Position numbers and translations under genes: made by a program
NCBI GenBank assembly: GCA_018823835.1
Contig: JAHJHT010000003.1
Span: forward strand, 154,471-218,470
Direction: 5' to 3'
DNA from: Alphaproteobacteria bacterium
GTDB taxonomy: Bacteria > Pseudomonadota > Alphaproteobacteria > Rhizobiales > Rhizobiaceae
DNA length: 64,000 nt
Notes under the pieces: generated by a model
Told to the model about the DNA's origin: nothing
What the model saw: only the letters and a program-made list of their open reading frames with translations
Database searches by the model: none
Shown here: positions 28,346-37,041 of the stretch, piece by piece
How positions within the stretch are numbered: position 1 is the first letter of the stretch
How the letters are laid out: the number at the start of each line of letters is the position of its first letter

Positions 28346-28767
28346 CCCGTTTCCTCCCTGGGTTGTCTGAACGCGCACCGGCGCGCGGATGTCACGCTAT
28401 GACAAACCGGATCGCAGCGGAAGCGGTGCCGCAGCGGCAGTCGGCATATGATTATTGGCGACCCCCAATCGTCCGAAATCGCCCGTCGGACCCCCGAAAG
28501 AAAATCGTCGAGCCGTTTGCGTGGTTATCAAAGCCTTGCCGGGAAAGGCTGGCTTTTTCATCAGTTTTTCGGCGATTCCGCGTCATGCCGGGCTTCGTAT
28601 CCTTAATGATTTCCGACATTTACCTCTTGTTTGAACTTTATTCGCAGCAAATTAAGCACGCCATTTAACGACGGATTCAAGCCTCACCGCCATGCTTCGA
28701 AGCATCGGAAGGGCAGCCCCGGGGACAACACGGGAAGCCGCTCTCGGAGCTGACAGGGGACTGAAAA
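28346..28767. other. 422-bp AT-richer gap before the Sel1-like gene
   Basis: No convincing gene is seen; the open frame 28363-28668 lacks a family and crosses the composition change. From about 28590 the DNA is AT-rich. At 28532-28556 AGCCTT and AAGGCT form a 6-bp stem followed by GGCTTTTT, a terminator-like element on the plus strand with no plus-strand gene before it for about 600 bp. It could end a short non-coding RNA or act as an attenuator. Confidence 0.3.
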
Positions 28768-29034
28768 ATGGCACGTTTTGAAATACTTGAGCAGGGCGTC
28801 GGCGTCATGGGGGCAAGTGCCCAGGCTGACATTCTCTTCGAACTGGGCCTGATGTACGCCACCGGCCGCGATTGCGATGTCGATGTGATTGCCGCCCACA
28901 AATGGTTCAACATCGCGGCGATCAAGGGTTCGGCCCGCGCTGCCGAACTGCGCTCGGAACTCTCGGTGTCGATGAGCAAGTCCGACATTGCGCAGGCCCT
29001 TCGCGAAGCCCGCGAATGGATGACCATGCACTGA
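28768..29034 (+). CDS. Sel1-repeat-like small protein
   Basis: The 88-residue protein is helical and contains a SEL1-type repeat: ILFELGLMYATGRDCDVDVIAAHKWFNIAAIKG matches the pattern LGxxYxxG...A..WFxxAAxxG, with a partial second repeat (SARAAELRSEL). It has no signal peptide, so it is probably a cytosolic scaffold-like protein. GGGGA precedes the ATG by 8 bp. Similar short proteins are widespread in Rhizobiales, with unknown partners. Confidence 0.7.
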   Translation: MARFEILEQGVGVMGASAQADILFELGLMYATGRDCDVDVIAAHKWFNIAAIKGSARAAELRSELSVSMSKSDIAQALREAREWMTMH

Positions 29035-29172
29035 ATTTTTGCTCCTCCAGGCAAAATAGGGCCAAGCCGCAGCAAGACGGCAGGCTCCAAGACAAGAGCG
29101 CGATCGATCGCGCCGGGTACAGGTGAAGGCGATGTTCGGGCGTGGGGACGCCTGGGACGGACTGTCGAAAAG

Positions 29173-29206
29173 CCGCGACCGGTTGGCACAAACCGGCGCG
29201 GTTTTT
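29173..29206 (+). terminator. Rho-independent terminator after the Sel1-like gene
   Basis: CCGCGACCGGTT and AACCGGCGCGG pair with one bulged A, followed directly by TTTTT. The element is 139 bp after the Sel1-like stop and 15 bp before the stop of the opposing YitT-type gene. Confidence 0.7.
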
Positions 29207-29220
29207 CCGTTTTGGGGCGA

Positions 29221-29835
29221 TCAGCTCATGCCGAGATAGCGGCCCGGGCGGTGGTTGATCGCCAGGATCAGGTTGATCACCAGCGCGCCGAGGATCGACA
29301 GGGCAACCTTGTCGAGGGGCAGGGTGAAGAAGGCTGCGACCAGGATCAGGAAGTCGACGATCAGCTGGAAATAGCCGGCGCGAATGATGTTCCTGTCCTG
29401 CAGGTAGACCGACAGGATGTTGAGGCCGCCGAGGCCCGCGCGATGCCTGAACAGGATCAGCAGGCCGATGCCGACCAGCCCGCCGCCGGCCACCGCCGCG
29501 TAGACCGGTTCGACATGCGCGACGGAAATCCACGTCGGCGTCAGACGCGAGAACAGCGACACCAGCGCCACGGCAGCGAAGGTGCGCAGCGTGAAGGGCC
29601 AGCCCATGCGACTGATGGCGAGCAGGTAGAAGGGCAGGTTGACGATGAAGAAGATCGTCCCGAAGCCGTAGCCTGTCGCGTAGTGGGCGAGCAGCGAGAC
29701 GCCGGCCACGCCGCCGACCGTCAGCGTCGCCTGGGCGTAGAGCGTCAGCCCCAGCGCCGTCAGCAGCGTGCCGAGCAGCAGCGCCAGCATGTCCTCGTAG
29801 AGCTTGTGGCGTTGCGGGAGCTGAACGTCTGTCAT
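29221..29835 (-). CDS. YitT-family (DUF161) membrane protein
   Basis: The 204-residue protein has five or six predicted membrane helices. DUF161 repeats are visible: LTALGLTLYAQATLTVGGVAGVS and VGIGLLILFRHRAGLGGLNIL. Typical Bacillus YitT proteins are about 280 residues with a cytosolic DUF2179 domain; here that domain is absent and the protein ends after the last helix (INHRPGRYLGMS), the short form also known in proteobacteria. Function is unknown; a transporter is suspected. Confidence 0.85.
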   Translation of the reverse strand: MTDVQLPQRHKLYEDMLALLLGTLLTALGLTLYAQATLTVGGVAGVSLLAHYATGYGFGTIFFIVNLPFYLLAISRMGWPFTLRTFAAVALVSLFSRLTPTWISVAHVEPVYAAVAGGGLVGIGLLILFRHRAGLGGLNILSVYLQDRNIIRAGYFQLIVDFLILVAAFFTLPLDKVALSILGALVINLILAINHRPGRYLGMS

Positions 29836-29912
29836 GTCGGGCTTCTGCAGCAGAGGTAGGGGGCTTATAGTGCGGTAGGGCAGGCCGGCGCGGCCGGCAA
29901 TCGGCTATGCGG

Positions 29913-31898
29913 TCAGTCCGTTTCGACGAACCGCACAAGCACCGTGCCGTCGGTAATCTGAGCGCCTTCGGTGGCGATCTCGGCGATCACGCCGTCATGC
30001 GGTGCGGCGATCGTGTGCTCCATCTTCATCGCTTCCAGCACCAGCAGCGCCTGACCCTTGATGACGCTGTCTCCGGCCGCCGCACGCACCAGCTTGACCA
30101 GGCCGGGCATCGGCGCGCGCAGGCTTGCCGTACCGGCCTCCGCCTCGGCGGCGCGTGCGAAGGGGTCGTCGACGGCGAAGCTGAAGGCCGCGCCGTCCGA
30201 AAACACCGTGACATTACCGGGCCAGCGTGCCGCGCGCGGCGGGCGCACGCCGCCCGCGCGGGGCTGGCCTTTGTCGCCTTCGCCGGGCCGGATCGTCACC
30301 GTCGCGCCGTCGGCAGCAATCCGGAAGCCGCCCTTCGCGTCGGCTGCCACCAGCGCCTCGATCTCGCGCTCGCCCCGCCGCAGCACGACACGGCGCGCCA
30401 TCGGGTGGAAATGCGCATAGCCGGCAAGGCTCGACCAAGGATCGGCGGAACCCGCCGCCTCGCCGGCACCGCTTGCCGCGAGCGCTGCCCGGGCGACCGT
30501 TTCGGCGGTCGGCTCCGCGCTGGCGGTCAGTGCTTCCTGCCGGCGTGCTATCAGCCCGGTATCGACTTCGCCGGCGGCAAACTCGGCGTCGCGCGCCAGC
30601 GCCACGAGGAAGGCCGCATTGGTCACCGATCCGGCGATCTCGGTCGCCTCCAGCGCATCGGCCAGCCCGGCAAGCGCGCTCGCCCGGTCCGGCCCGTGCA
30701 CCACCATCTTGGCGATCATCGGGTCGTAGAAGGGCGAGATGGCATCGCCGGCCCGCACCCCTGTCTCCACGCGCAGCAGGCAGCCGGGAAGCACTTGCGA
30801 GGGAAAATCGAGATGGTGCAGCGTGCCGATGGCCGGCAGGAAGTTGCGCGACGGGTCCTCGGCATAGAGCCGGGCCTCGAAGGCATGGCCGCAGAGTTCG
30901 ATCTCGGCCTGCGTCTTCGGCAGGTTTTCGCCCGCCGCCACGCGCAATTGCCATTCGACGAGGTCGACGCCGGTCACCATCTCGGTCACCGGGTGTTCGA
31001 CCTGCAGGCGGGTGTTCATCTCCATGAACCAGAAGCGGTCGGGCTTCAGGCCCTCACTGGCATCCGCGATGAATTCGATCGTGCCGGCGCCCGAATAGCC
31101 GATCGCCTTGGCGGCCTTTACCGCAGCGTCCGTCATCGCCTTGCGCATGGCCGCCGTCATGCCGGGGGCAGGGGCCTCCTCGATAACCTTCTGGTGGCGG
31201 CGCTGCGCCGAGCAGTCGCGCTCGAACAGATGCACCGCGCCGCCATGATCGTCGCCGAACACCTGCACTTCGATGTGGCGCGGCTTCTCGACATATTTCT
31301 CCACCAGCACCGCGTCGTCGCCGAAGGCGGCCTTGGCCTCGCGCCGCGCGCCCGACAGCGCCTCGGCGAAATCGTCGGGACTGTCGACGCGCCGCATGCC
31401 CTTGCCGCCGCCGCCGGCGCGCGCCTTGATCAGCACCGGATAGCCGATCTCGCGCGCCTTGCCGGCGAGCAGCACCAGCCCCTGGTCCTCGCCGTGATAG
31501 CCGGGCACCACCGGCACGCCGGCCTTCTCCATCAGCCGCTTGGCGGCGTCCTTCAGCCCCATGGCGCGGATCGACGCCGCCGACGGGCCGATGAAGACCA
31601 GACCGGCCAGGGTCACCTGGTCGACGAAGTCGGGATTTTCCGACAGGAAGCCGTAGCCGGGATGGATTGCCTCGGCGCCGCTCGCCCTGGCCGCGGCGAT
31701 GATCGCCTCCCCACGCAGGTAGCTCTCGCCGACCGGCGCCGGCCCGATCCGCACGGCCTCGTCGGCCATCTGGACATGCAGCGCGCCGGCATCCGCGTCG
31801 GAGTAGACGGCCACCGTGGCGACGCCCAGCCTGCGCGCCGTGCGGATGACGCGGCAGGCGATTTCGCCGCGGTTGGCGATCAGGATCTTGGAAAACAT
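29913..31898 (-). CDS. mccA: Methylcrotonyl-CoA carboxylase, biotin-carrying alpha subunit
   Basis: The 661-residue protein joins a biotin carboxylase domain (MFSKILIANRGEIACRVIR at the start; ATP grasp loop RAGGGGKGMRRV; EMNTRLQVEHPVTE) to a C-terminal biotinyl domain with the modified lysine in VLEAMKMEHTIAAPHDGV. Together with mccB it carboxylates 3-methylcrotonyl-CoA in leucine degradation. The same architecture occurs in acetyl/propionyl-CoA carboxylases; the nearby mccB and ivd settle the assignment. The start at 31898 has GGAGGAAG upstream. Unlike usual clusters, its mccB partner lies 5 kb upstream, past unrelated genes. Confidence 0.92.
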   Translation of the reverse strand: MFSKILIANRGEIACRVIRTARRLGVATVAVYSDADAGALHVQMADEAVRIGPAPVGESYLRGEAIIAAARASGAEAIHPGYGFLSENPDFVDQVTLAGLVFIGPSAASIRAMGLKDAAKRLMEKAGVPVVPGYHGEDQGLVLLAGKAREIGYPVLIKARAGGGGKGMRRVDSPDDFAEALSGARREAKAAFGDDAVLVEKYVEKPRHIEVQVFGDDHGGAVHLFERDCSAQRRHQKVIEEAPAPGMTAAMRKAMTDAAVKAAKAIGYSGAGTIEFIADASEGLKPDRFWFMEMNTRLQVEHPVTEMVTGVDLVEWQLRVAAGENLPKTQAEIELCGHAFEARLYAEDPSRNFLPAIGTLHHLDFPSQVLPGCLLRVETGVRAGDAISPFYDPMIAKMVVHGPDRASALAGLADALEATEIAGSVTNAAFLVALARDAEFAAGEVDTGLIARRQEALTASAEPTAETVARAALAASGAGEAAGSADPWSSLAGYAHFHPMARRVVLRRGEREIEALVAADAKGGFRIAADGATVTIRPGEGDKGQPRAGGVRPPRAARWPGNVTVFSDGAAFSFAVDDPFARAAEAEAGTASLRAPMPGLVKLVRAAAGDSVIKGQALLVLEAMKMEHTIAAPHDGVIAEIATEGAQITDGTVLVRFVETD

Positions 31899-32004
31899 GC
31901 TTCCTCCGGCAGGAAAGGCGGCCAAGGGGTCATCTCCGCCGCCTTATAGACCGGTTGCCGGACCCGCGTCACCAGAGCCGGACCGGCAATGCGGGCAATA
32001 CCGC

Positions 32005-32529
32005 CTATTTCTTGCGCGCCGAACTCGTCTTCGCCTTGCTCCGCGTCGGCACGTCTTCGGTCTGCGGATCGGGGCCCTCGTCCATCTCGACCTCGACGCT
32101 GAGGCGCTGGTAGACGCCGAGGCCGACCACCAGCGCGACACCCGACAGCAGGAGAAAGGTCGGATAGATCATGTTGCTGACGTCGTCCTTGCTCGCGGCG
32201 AACACGGCCACCAGCGATTCGAGGAACACCGCGATGGCGATGGTCGACATGAACTTGGTCATGCTGCGCCGCGCCTCGCCGGCCTTGCGCATCTCGCGGC
32301 CGCGTATGGCCTCCTCCTCCAGCAGGTACTTGCCGACGTCGAAGACGGCGATGGCGATGACCGTGTAGCCGACGGCCTCGAGCAGCGCCCCGCCGACCGC
32401 CGATTCCGGTATCCAGAAGGCGTGTCCGACCTGGAAGGCGGCATAGACGATGAGCGCGCCGGCCAGCAGCATCAGCGCCGTACTGGCGATGCCGAAGGCG
32501 ATGCGGGCGATCAGGTCGAACAGTTGCAT
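32005..32529 (-). CDS. Conserved hypothetical membrane protein
   Basis: The 174-residue protein has four predicted helices (about residues 8-30, 50-66, 92-110, 122-140) and a charged tail ending in a Lys/Arg/Ser-rich segment (TRSKAKTSSARKK). The cytosolic loop holds the conserved stretch FDVGKYLLEEEAIRGREMRKAGEARR. I know similar sequences only as hypothetical or mis-annotated acetyltransferases; there is no GNAT motif here. It lies between mccA and a GST on the same strand. Confidence 0.7.
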   Translation of the reverse strand: MQLFDLIARIAFGIASTALMLLAGALIVYAAFQVGHAFWIPESAVGGALLEAVGYTVIAIAVFDVGKYLLEEEAIRGREMRKAGEARRSMTKFMSTIAIAVFLESLVAVFAASKDDVSNMIYPTFLLLSGVALVVGLGVYQRLSVEVEMDEGPDPQTEDVPTRSKAKTSSARKK

Positions 32530-32612
32530 GGCGCTCCCCTTTCCGGACCTTTGCCGGCATTGCGCAATCTAGCGCCCGGCGCGCGCGCGGCAACCGCTGG
32601 AGGGCGCTCGGC

Positions 32613-33239
32613 CTATGCCGGCGGGATGAAGGGCTGGCTGATCTCCTTGAACACCGGCATCGCCTCCAGCCGCTCGCAATGCGCGAAGAGCGCCGGATAG
32701 TCCTGCATCGCCACGAGATCGGGCAGCGATTCCGTGACATGGCGGATGGCGCAGGCCACGGCGATGTCGGCATGGCCGAAATCCTCGCCGAACCAGTAGG
32801 TAGTCTGCCGCTCGGCGCGGTCTTCCTCGAGCACCGAAAGCGCGCCGGCAATCTGCGACTTGCAGCGCTCGATCCAGATCTGCGAGACATGTTCGTGCAG
32901 CCGGTATTCGTAGAACAGGCTGACGGCCTTGTCGGCCAGCCCGGTGGCGAGGCCCGAGACTTTCAGCGCGCGGTGCCGGTCGGGTTCCTCCGCCGGCCAG
33001 AGCGATTTCTCGCCCGGCGCCTGCCGGTCGAGATGGTCGAGCATCAAGTTGCAGTCGACAAGCACGTCCTCGTCGTCGAGCACCAGAACCGGCACCCGCA
33101 TCAGCGGATTGTACGGGCGGATCTTGTCCTTGTCGGAGAACACCGACCACGGCCGGTGGTTGAAGGCGTGCCCGTAGAGGCGGAGTGCAATGCCGACCCG
33201 GCGCACGAAGGAGGAATCATACTGGCCGATGAGAATCAT
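32613..33239 (-). CDS. Glutathione S-transferase family protein
   Basis: The 208-residue protein has a thioredoxin-like N-terminal domain (MILIGQYDSSFVRRVGIALRLYG; VPVLVLDDEDVLVDCNLMLDHL) and an all-helical C-terminal domain with FGEDFGHADIAVACAIRHV. The SSFVRRV motif places the catalytic Ser/Tyr region near residue 9, as in uncharacterised bacterial GSTs. The substrate is unknown. It lies downstream of the MacAB-like exporter on the same strand but is separated from it by a stem-loop, so it need not be co-transcribed. Confidence 0.9.
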   Translation of the reverse strand: MILIGQYDSSFVRRVGIALRLYGHAFNHRPWSVFSDKDKIRPYNPLMRVPVLVLDDEDVLVDCNLMLDHLDRQAPGEKSLWPAEEPDRHRALKVSGLATGLADKAVSLFYEYRLHEHVSQIWIERCKSQIAGALSVLEEDRAERQTTYWFGEDFGHADIAVACAIRHVTESLPDLVAMQDYPALFAHCERLEAMPVFKEISQPFIPPA

Positions 33240-33304
33240 GGATCACCCCGCAAGACAGCATGGCTGACATGTTTGTCGAGCGACCGGAAGAATGCAACGC
33301 AGCG

Positions 33305-33330
33305 GCTGCTGACAGCCTTGCGTCAGCAGC
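33305..33330 (-). terminator. Perfect stem-loop after the ABC permease
   Basis: GCTGCTGAC and GTCAGCAGC are perfect 9-bp inverted repeats around an 8-base loop, 12 bp past the permease stop. No clear T-run follows on either strand, so it is a terminator or mRNA-stabilising hairpin. Confidence 0.45.
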
Positions 33331-33342
33331 GACGCACGATCC

Positions 33343-34554
33343 CTACTGGTGGCGCAGCGCGTCTATCGGGTTCAGCCGGGCGGCGCGGCGTGCGGGGAAA
33401 TAGCCGAACACCACCCCGACCATCGCCGAGAAGCCGAAGGCCAAGAGCACGATCAGCGGGTTGGGCGAGAACGGCACCCGCAGCAGGTTGGCGCCCAATG
33501 CCCCAAGCGCGAGGCCGAGCATGATGCCGATCAGCCCGCCGAGCAGCGACAGCACGATCGCCTCGACGAGGAACTGCATGAGCACCTGGCGCTCCTGCGC
33601 GCCGACTGCGAGGCGGATGCCGATCTCGCGCGTGCGCTCGGTGACCGAGACCAGCATGATGTTCATGATGCCGATGCCGCCGACAAGCAGGCTGACTGCC
33701 GCCACGGCCGACAGCAGCCCGGTCAGCACGCCGGTGATGCCGGTCAGCACGGAAGCGATCTGCTTCATGTCGAAGACGTTGAAATCGTCTTCCTCGCCGG
33801 CCGAGATTCGCCGCCGCTCGCGCATCAGGCGTTCGATCTCGCCCTTGGCCTTGACTGTCGACACGCCGTCGCGGACCGCCACGAAGATGATCGATACGTC
33901 GCTATTGCCGGCGATGCGCCGCTGGAAGGCCTTGATCGGCAGCAGCACGAAATCGTCCTGGTCGGTGCCGAAGCTCGAGACGCCCTGTTCGTCGATGACG
34001 CCGATCACGCGGCAGGATATCGTCTTGAGCCGCAGGTCCTGTCCAAGCGGGTTGCCGCTGCCGAACAGCTCGCGCCGCACGGTCTGGCCGAGCAGGCAGA
34101 CGGCCGCCCCGGTGCGCAACTCGCTTTCGTAGAAGGGCCGGCCGAGTTTCACCGGCATGTCGCGCGCCTCCAGATAGCTGCTGTCGGTGCCGGTCACGCT
34201 GGTCGAATGGTTTTCGTTGCCGAGGATCGCGGTCATCGTCCGCGTATTGGCCGGCGCCGCCGCGCGCACGCCCGCGACCTGCGCCTGGATCGCCTCGACA
34301 TCCTTCATGTCGAAGGCGGCCGCGGTGCCTCCGGAGGTCTGCGGGCCCTGCTGGGGCTGGCCGGGGCGCACCATCAGGAGGTTGGTGCCGAGCTTGGCAA
34401 CGTCCTTGGTGACCTGCGCCGTCGAGCCCTCGCCGACCGTTACCATGGCGATCACCGCGGCGACGCCGATGACGATGCCAAGGACGGTGAGGAAGGAGCG
34501 CAGCGCATTGCGGAAAATCGCCTGCAGCGCGAGCTTGATCGTTTCCCACAGCAT
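33343..34554 (-). CDS. MacB/LolC-type ABC exporter permease
   Basis: The 403-residue protein has one N-terminal helix (about 20-40), a large periplasmic MacB-PCD domain and three C-terminal helices with the FtsX fold. Typical motifs are RNALRSFLTVLGIVIGVAAV at the N-terminus and SVTERTREIGIRLAVGA near residue 300. It works with the ATPase and adaptor genes transcribed just before it. In E. coli MacB both parts are fused; here they are split, as in many alphaproteobacteria. The start at 34554 is one base after the ATPase stop; the longer frame is not supported. Confidence 0.93.
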   Translation of the reverse strand: MLWETIKLALQAIFRNALRSFLTVLGIVIGVAAVIAMVTVGEGSTAQVTKDVAKLGTNLLMVRPGQPQQGPQTSGGTAAAFDMKDVEAIQAQVAGVRAAAPANTRTMTAILGNENHSTSVTGTDSSYLEARDMPVKLGRPFYESELRTGAAVCLLGQTVRRELFGSGNPLGQDLRLKTISCRVIGVIDEQGVSSFGTDQDDFVLLPIKAFQRRIAGNSDVSIIFVAVRDGVSTVKAKGEIERLMRERRRISAGEEDDFNVFDMKQIASVLTGITGVLTGLLSAVAAVSLLVGGIGIMNIMLVSVTERTREIGIRLAVGAQERQVLMQFLVEAIVLSLLGGLIGIMLGLALGALGANLLRVPFSPNPLIVLLAFGFSAMVGVVFGYFPARRAARLNPIDALRHQ

Positions 34555-34555
34555 G

Positions 34556-35266
34556 TCAGGCAGCCCGTTGCTGCGTGACGTCGCTGTCGATGCGGCCGTC
34601 GACGAAGTGCACCAGGCGGTCGGCATAGTCGGCCATGTCGGCCTCGTGCGTCACCATCACGATGGTCATGCCATCGTCGCGGTTGAAGCGGGTCAGCAAC
34701 TCCATGATCTCGCGGCTGCGCGCCGTATCGAGATTGCCGGTCGGCTCGTCGGCCATGATGACGGCCGGCCGCCCGACGATGGCGCGCGCGATCGCCACGC
34801 GCTGCTGCTGGCCGCCAGAGAGCTGCGACGGATCGTGATGCTCGCGACCTTCCAGCCCGACCTTGGCCAGCGCCTCCATGGCCTGCGCCCGGCGCTCGGC
34901 GGCGGAGATGCCCTTGTAGATCAGCGGCAGTTCGACGTTCTCGAGCGCCGATGTGCGGGCCAGCAGGTTGTAGCCCTGGAAGACGAAGCCGATGTAGTTG
35001 CGCCGAAGCAGCGCCCGCTGGTCGAGCGACAGCGCCCCGACATCGACCCCCATGAAGCGGTAGTGTCCGTCCGACGGCGCATCGAGGCAGCCGAGCACGT
35101 TCATCGCCGTCGACTTGCCCGACCCGCTCGGCCCCATGATCGCGACGAATTCCTTCTCCGCGATGGCGAGGTCGACGCCGTCGAGCGCGCGCACTTCGGC
35201 GTCGCCGGTGCCATAGACCTTGGTAATCGCTTCGAGCGACATCAGGGGCGGGACCTCCGGTGTCAT
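34556..35266 (-). CDS. MacB/LolD-type ABC exporter ATPase
   Basis: The 236-residue ATP-binding protein has Walker [10 protein letters not shown] (about residue 45), Q-loop FVFQGYNLL, signature [14 protein letters not shown], Walker [14 protein letters not shown] and the switch His in [10 protein letters not shown]. It belongs to the MacB/LolD/FtsE subfamily (TGNLD, FVFQ). It energises the adjacent permease to drive a mechanotransmission-type exporter. Its ATG overlaps the adaptor stop by 4 bases, so the three genes form one operon. Confidence 0.95.
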   Translation of the reverse strand: MTPEVPPLMSLEAITKVYGTGDAEVRALDGVDLAIAEKEFVAIMGPSGSGKSTAMNVLGCLDAPSDGHYRFMGVDVGALSLDQRALLRRNYIGFVFQGYNLLARTSALENVELPLIYKGISAAERRAQAMEALAKVGLEGREHHDPSQLSGGQQQRVAIARAIVGRPAVIMADEPTGNLDTARSREIMELLTRFNRDDGMTIVMVTHEADMADYADRLVHFVDGRIDSDVTQQRAA

Positions 35267-36522
35267 GTCCCGTCCGTCTGGTCGGTGATCGCCGCGTCGC
35301 CGGGCGCGACATCGCCCTCCACGATGGCCGTTTTCAGCCCGTCGGTGGCGCCGGTTCGCACCGGCACCGCGACGGCCGTGCCGTCGCGCAGGACCCAGAG
35401 TGTGCGCGAGCCGTCAGCAGCGGCCTCGTTCGACGCCTCGGCGGGACCGCCGGGACGGCGCGGCATGATCAGGCCGAGCAGCCCGCCGCCGCTGCTTTTC
35501 TGCTCCACCTCGACCGGCGGCGCGAAGCGCAGCGCCGCGTTGGAAACGAGCAAGGCATCGGGGATCTGCTCGACGGTGATGTTGGCCGTCGCGGTCAGGC
35601 CCGGGCGCAGCAGTCCGGCGGAATTGTCGATGCTGAGGATCGCCTGGTAGGTGACCACGCCGTCGACCGTCTGCGGGGCATAGCGCAGTTCGGCGATCTC
35701 GGCCGGGAAGGTCCGGCCCTGGTAGGCCTCGACGGTAAAGCTCGCCTTCTGGCCGACGCTCACCGTGCCGACATCCGCCTCGTCGATGTCGACGCGCAGT
35801 TCCATCTGCGCCAGGTTCTCGGCGATGGTGAACAGCACCGGCGCCTGAAGGGACGAGGCCACGATCTGGCCGACATCGACGTTGCGGGTCAGCACCACGC
35901 CGTTGATCGGCGAGCAGATGCAGGCCTTGGTGAGGTTGGTTTCCTCCATCCTGAGATCGGCTTCGGCCACCTTGACGTCGGCGCGGGCCAGCGCCACGCC
36001 GGCCTCGGCGCGAGCCTGGCCTGCGGCCGCCGCCTGCAGCGACTGGACCGACACGACCTTGCGCACCGCCAGCTCCTTGATGCGGTCGTATTGCTCCTTG
36101 GTCTCGGCAACCGTGGCCTCCGCCTCCGCAACGCGGGCGAGCTTGGAGTCGAGTGCCGCGCGGCTCCGCGCCAGCGAGGCCTCGAGCTTGTCGGTATCGA
36201 GCTGCGCCAGCACCTGGCCGACCGTCACCGTGTCGTTGTGGTCGACATTGACGGCGCGAACGGTTCCCGACAGTTCGCTCGAAATCTCGACGAGGTTGGT
36301 CGGTTCGACCGTACCCGTTGCCGTGACGGTGACTGTCAGGTAGCCGCGCTCGATCTCGGCGGTCAGGTAGGTCTGCGCGTCGCTCTGCGAGGACTGCGCG
36401 ATCCAATACCAGCCGGCAAGCCCGAGCAGGACGATGGCCAGTCCGGCCAACAGCATGCGCCTGGTGCGTCCCTGCGTCTTGCCGACGCCGATTACCTTCT
36501 TGATGTCCGGCCGGTCCGCCAC
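35263..36522 (-). CDS. MacA-like periplasmic adaptor
   Basis: The 419-residue adaptor has an N-terminal membrane anchor (about residues 21-40; MLLAGLAIVLLGLAGWYWI), barrel-sandwich hybrid halves (VEISSELSGTVRAVNVDHND and CSPINGVVLTRNVDVGQIV), a long coiled-coil hairpin between them (about 105-190, Ala/Glu-rich) and a beta-barrel/MP domain. It links the ABC unit to an outer-membrane TolC-type channel. No outer-membrane gene is adjacent. The start is GTG, and its GGAG ribosome site lies in a hairpin. Substrates could be macrolides, lipopeptides or siderophores; nothing decides this. Confidence 0.92.
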   Translation of the reverse strand: MADRPDIKKVIGVGKTQGRTRRMLLAGLAIVLLGLAGWYWIAQSSQSDAQTYLTAEIERGYLTVTVTATGTVEPTNLVEISSELSGTVRAVNVDHNDTVTVGQVLAQLDTDKLEASLARSRAALDSKLARVAEAEATVAETKEQYDRIKELAVRKVVSVQSLQAAAAGQARAEAGVALARADVKVAEADLRMEETNLTKACICSPINGVVLTRNVDVGQIVASSLQAPVLFTIAENLAQMELRVDIDEADVGTVSVGQKASFTVEAYQGRTFPAEIAELRYAPQTVDGVVTYQAILSIDNSAGLLRPGLTATANITVEQIPDALLVSNAALRFAPPVEVEQKSSGGGLLGLIMPRRPGGPAEASNEAAADGSRTLWVLRDGTAVAVPVRTGATDGLKTAIVEGDVAPGDAAITDQTDGT

Positions 36523-36530
36523 GCGTCGTC

Positions 36531-36551
36531 TCCACAGCTTCGATCTGTGGA
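36531..36551 (-). promoter_or_regulatory. Hairpin covering the macA ribosome site
   Basis: On the coding (minus) strand TCCACAG-ATCGAAG-CTGTGGA forms a 7-bp stem and 7-base loop. The GGA of the Shine-Dalgarno GGAG is part of the 3' arm, 8 bases before the GTG start. It may lower translation until opened, or act as an operator at the DNA level. Confidence 0.4.
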
Positions 36552-36641
36552 CCTAGTTCGCGGCGCTTCGCGGCACCTTGATACACGTCAATGCAGGGTC
36601 ATTGCCGCCAGGCCGCTCCCCGGAGGCAAACGCGTTCCAAC

Positions 36642-36995
36642 TCAGGCGCTGCGCAGGATTTTTTCCATTTTCTTGCCACGCGCCAGTTCGTCGACAAGCT
36701 TGTCGAGGTAGCGGATTTCGCGCATCGTCGGCTCTTCCACCTCCTCCACGCGAACGCCGCAGACCAGGCCCTTGATCGATGCGCGCGCGGGGTTCGGACG
36801 GGGAGCCTCGGCGAAGAACGTCTCGAAGTCGGTCTTGTCGGCCAGGATTCTCTCGAGACCGTCGGCGTCATAGCCGGTCAGCCAGTGGATGATCTCGTCG
36901 ACCTCGGCCTTTGTGCGACCCTTCCTTTCGGCCTTCGCCACATAGAGCGGGTACACGCTGGCAAAACTGGTCGTGTAGATGCGGTGCTTTGTCAT
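36642..36995 (-). CDS. DUF2200 family protein
   Basis: The 117-residue protein starts [20 protein letters not shown] and continues [16 protein letters not shown], the DUF2200 signature. It ends with a basic segment ([12 protein letters not shown]). Members are small cytosolic proteins of unknown function found in many bacteria. The start at 36995 is the family start; an in-frame ATG at 37007 is possible. It lies between mccB and the exporter on the same strand, with short gaps. Confidence 0.85.
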   Translation of the reverse strand: MTKHRIYTTSFASVYPLYVAKAERKGRTKAEVDEIIHWLTGYDADGLERILADKTDFETFFAEAPRPNPARASIKGLVCGVRVEEVEEPTMREIRYLDKLVDELARGKKMEKILRSA

Positions 36996-37041
36996 GGGCC
37001 CTCCCATTCACGCCAGCCATCCTCGGCGGCGCTGCCGGTCG

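Noticed and set aside
28363..28668. 101-codon plus-strand frame after DUF2147
   Set aside because: It overlaps the divergent promoter region, lacks a ribosome site and has no recognisable domain.
32005..32529. GNAT acetyltransferase
   Set aside because: I recalled this label on similar proteins, but the sequence is a four-helix membrane protein without an acetyl-CoA motif.
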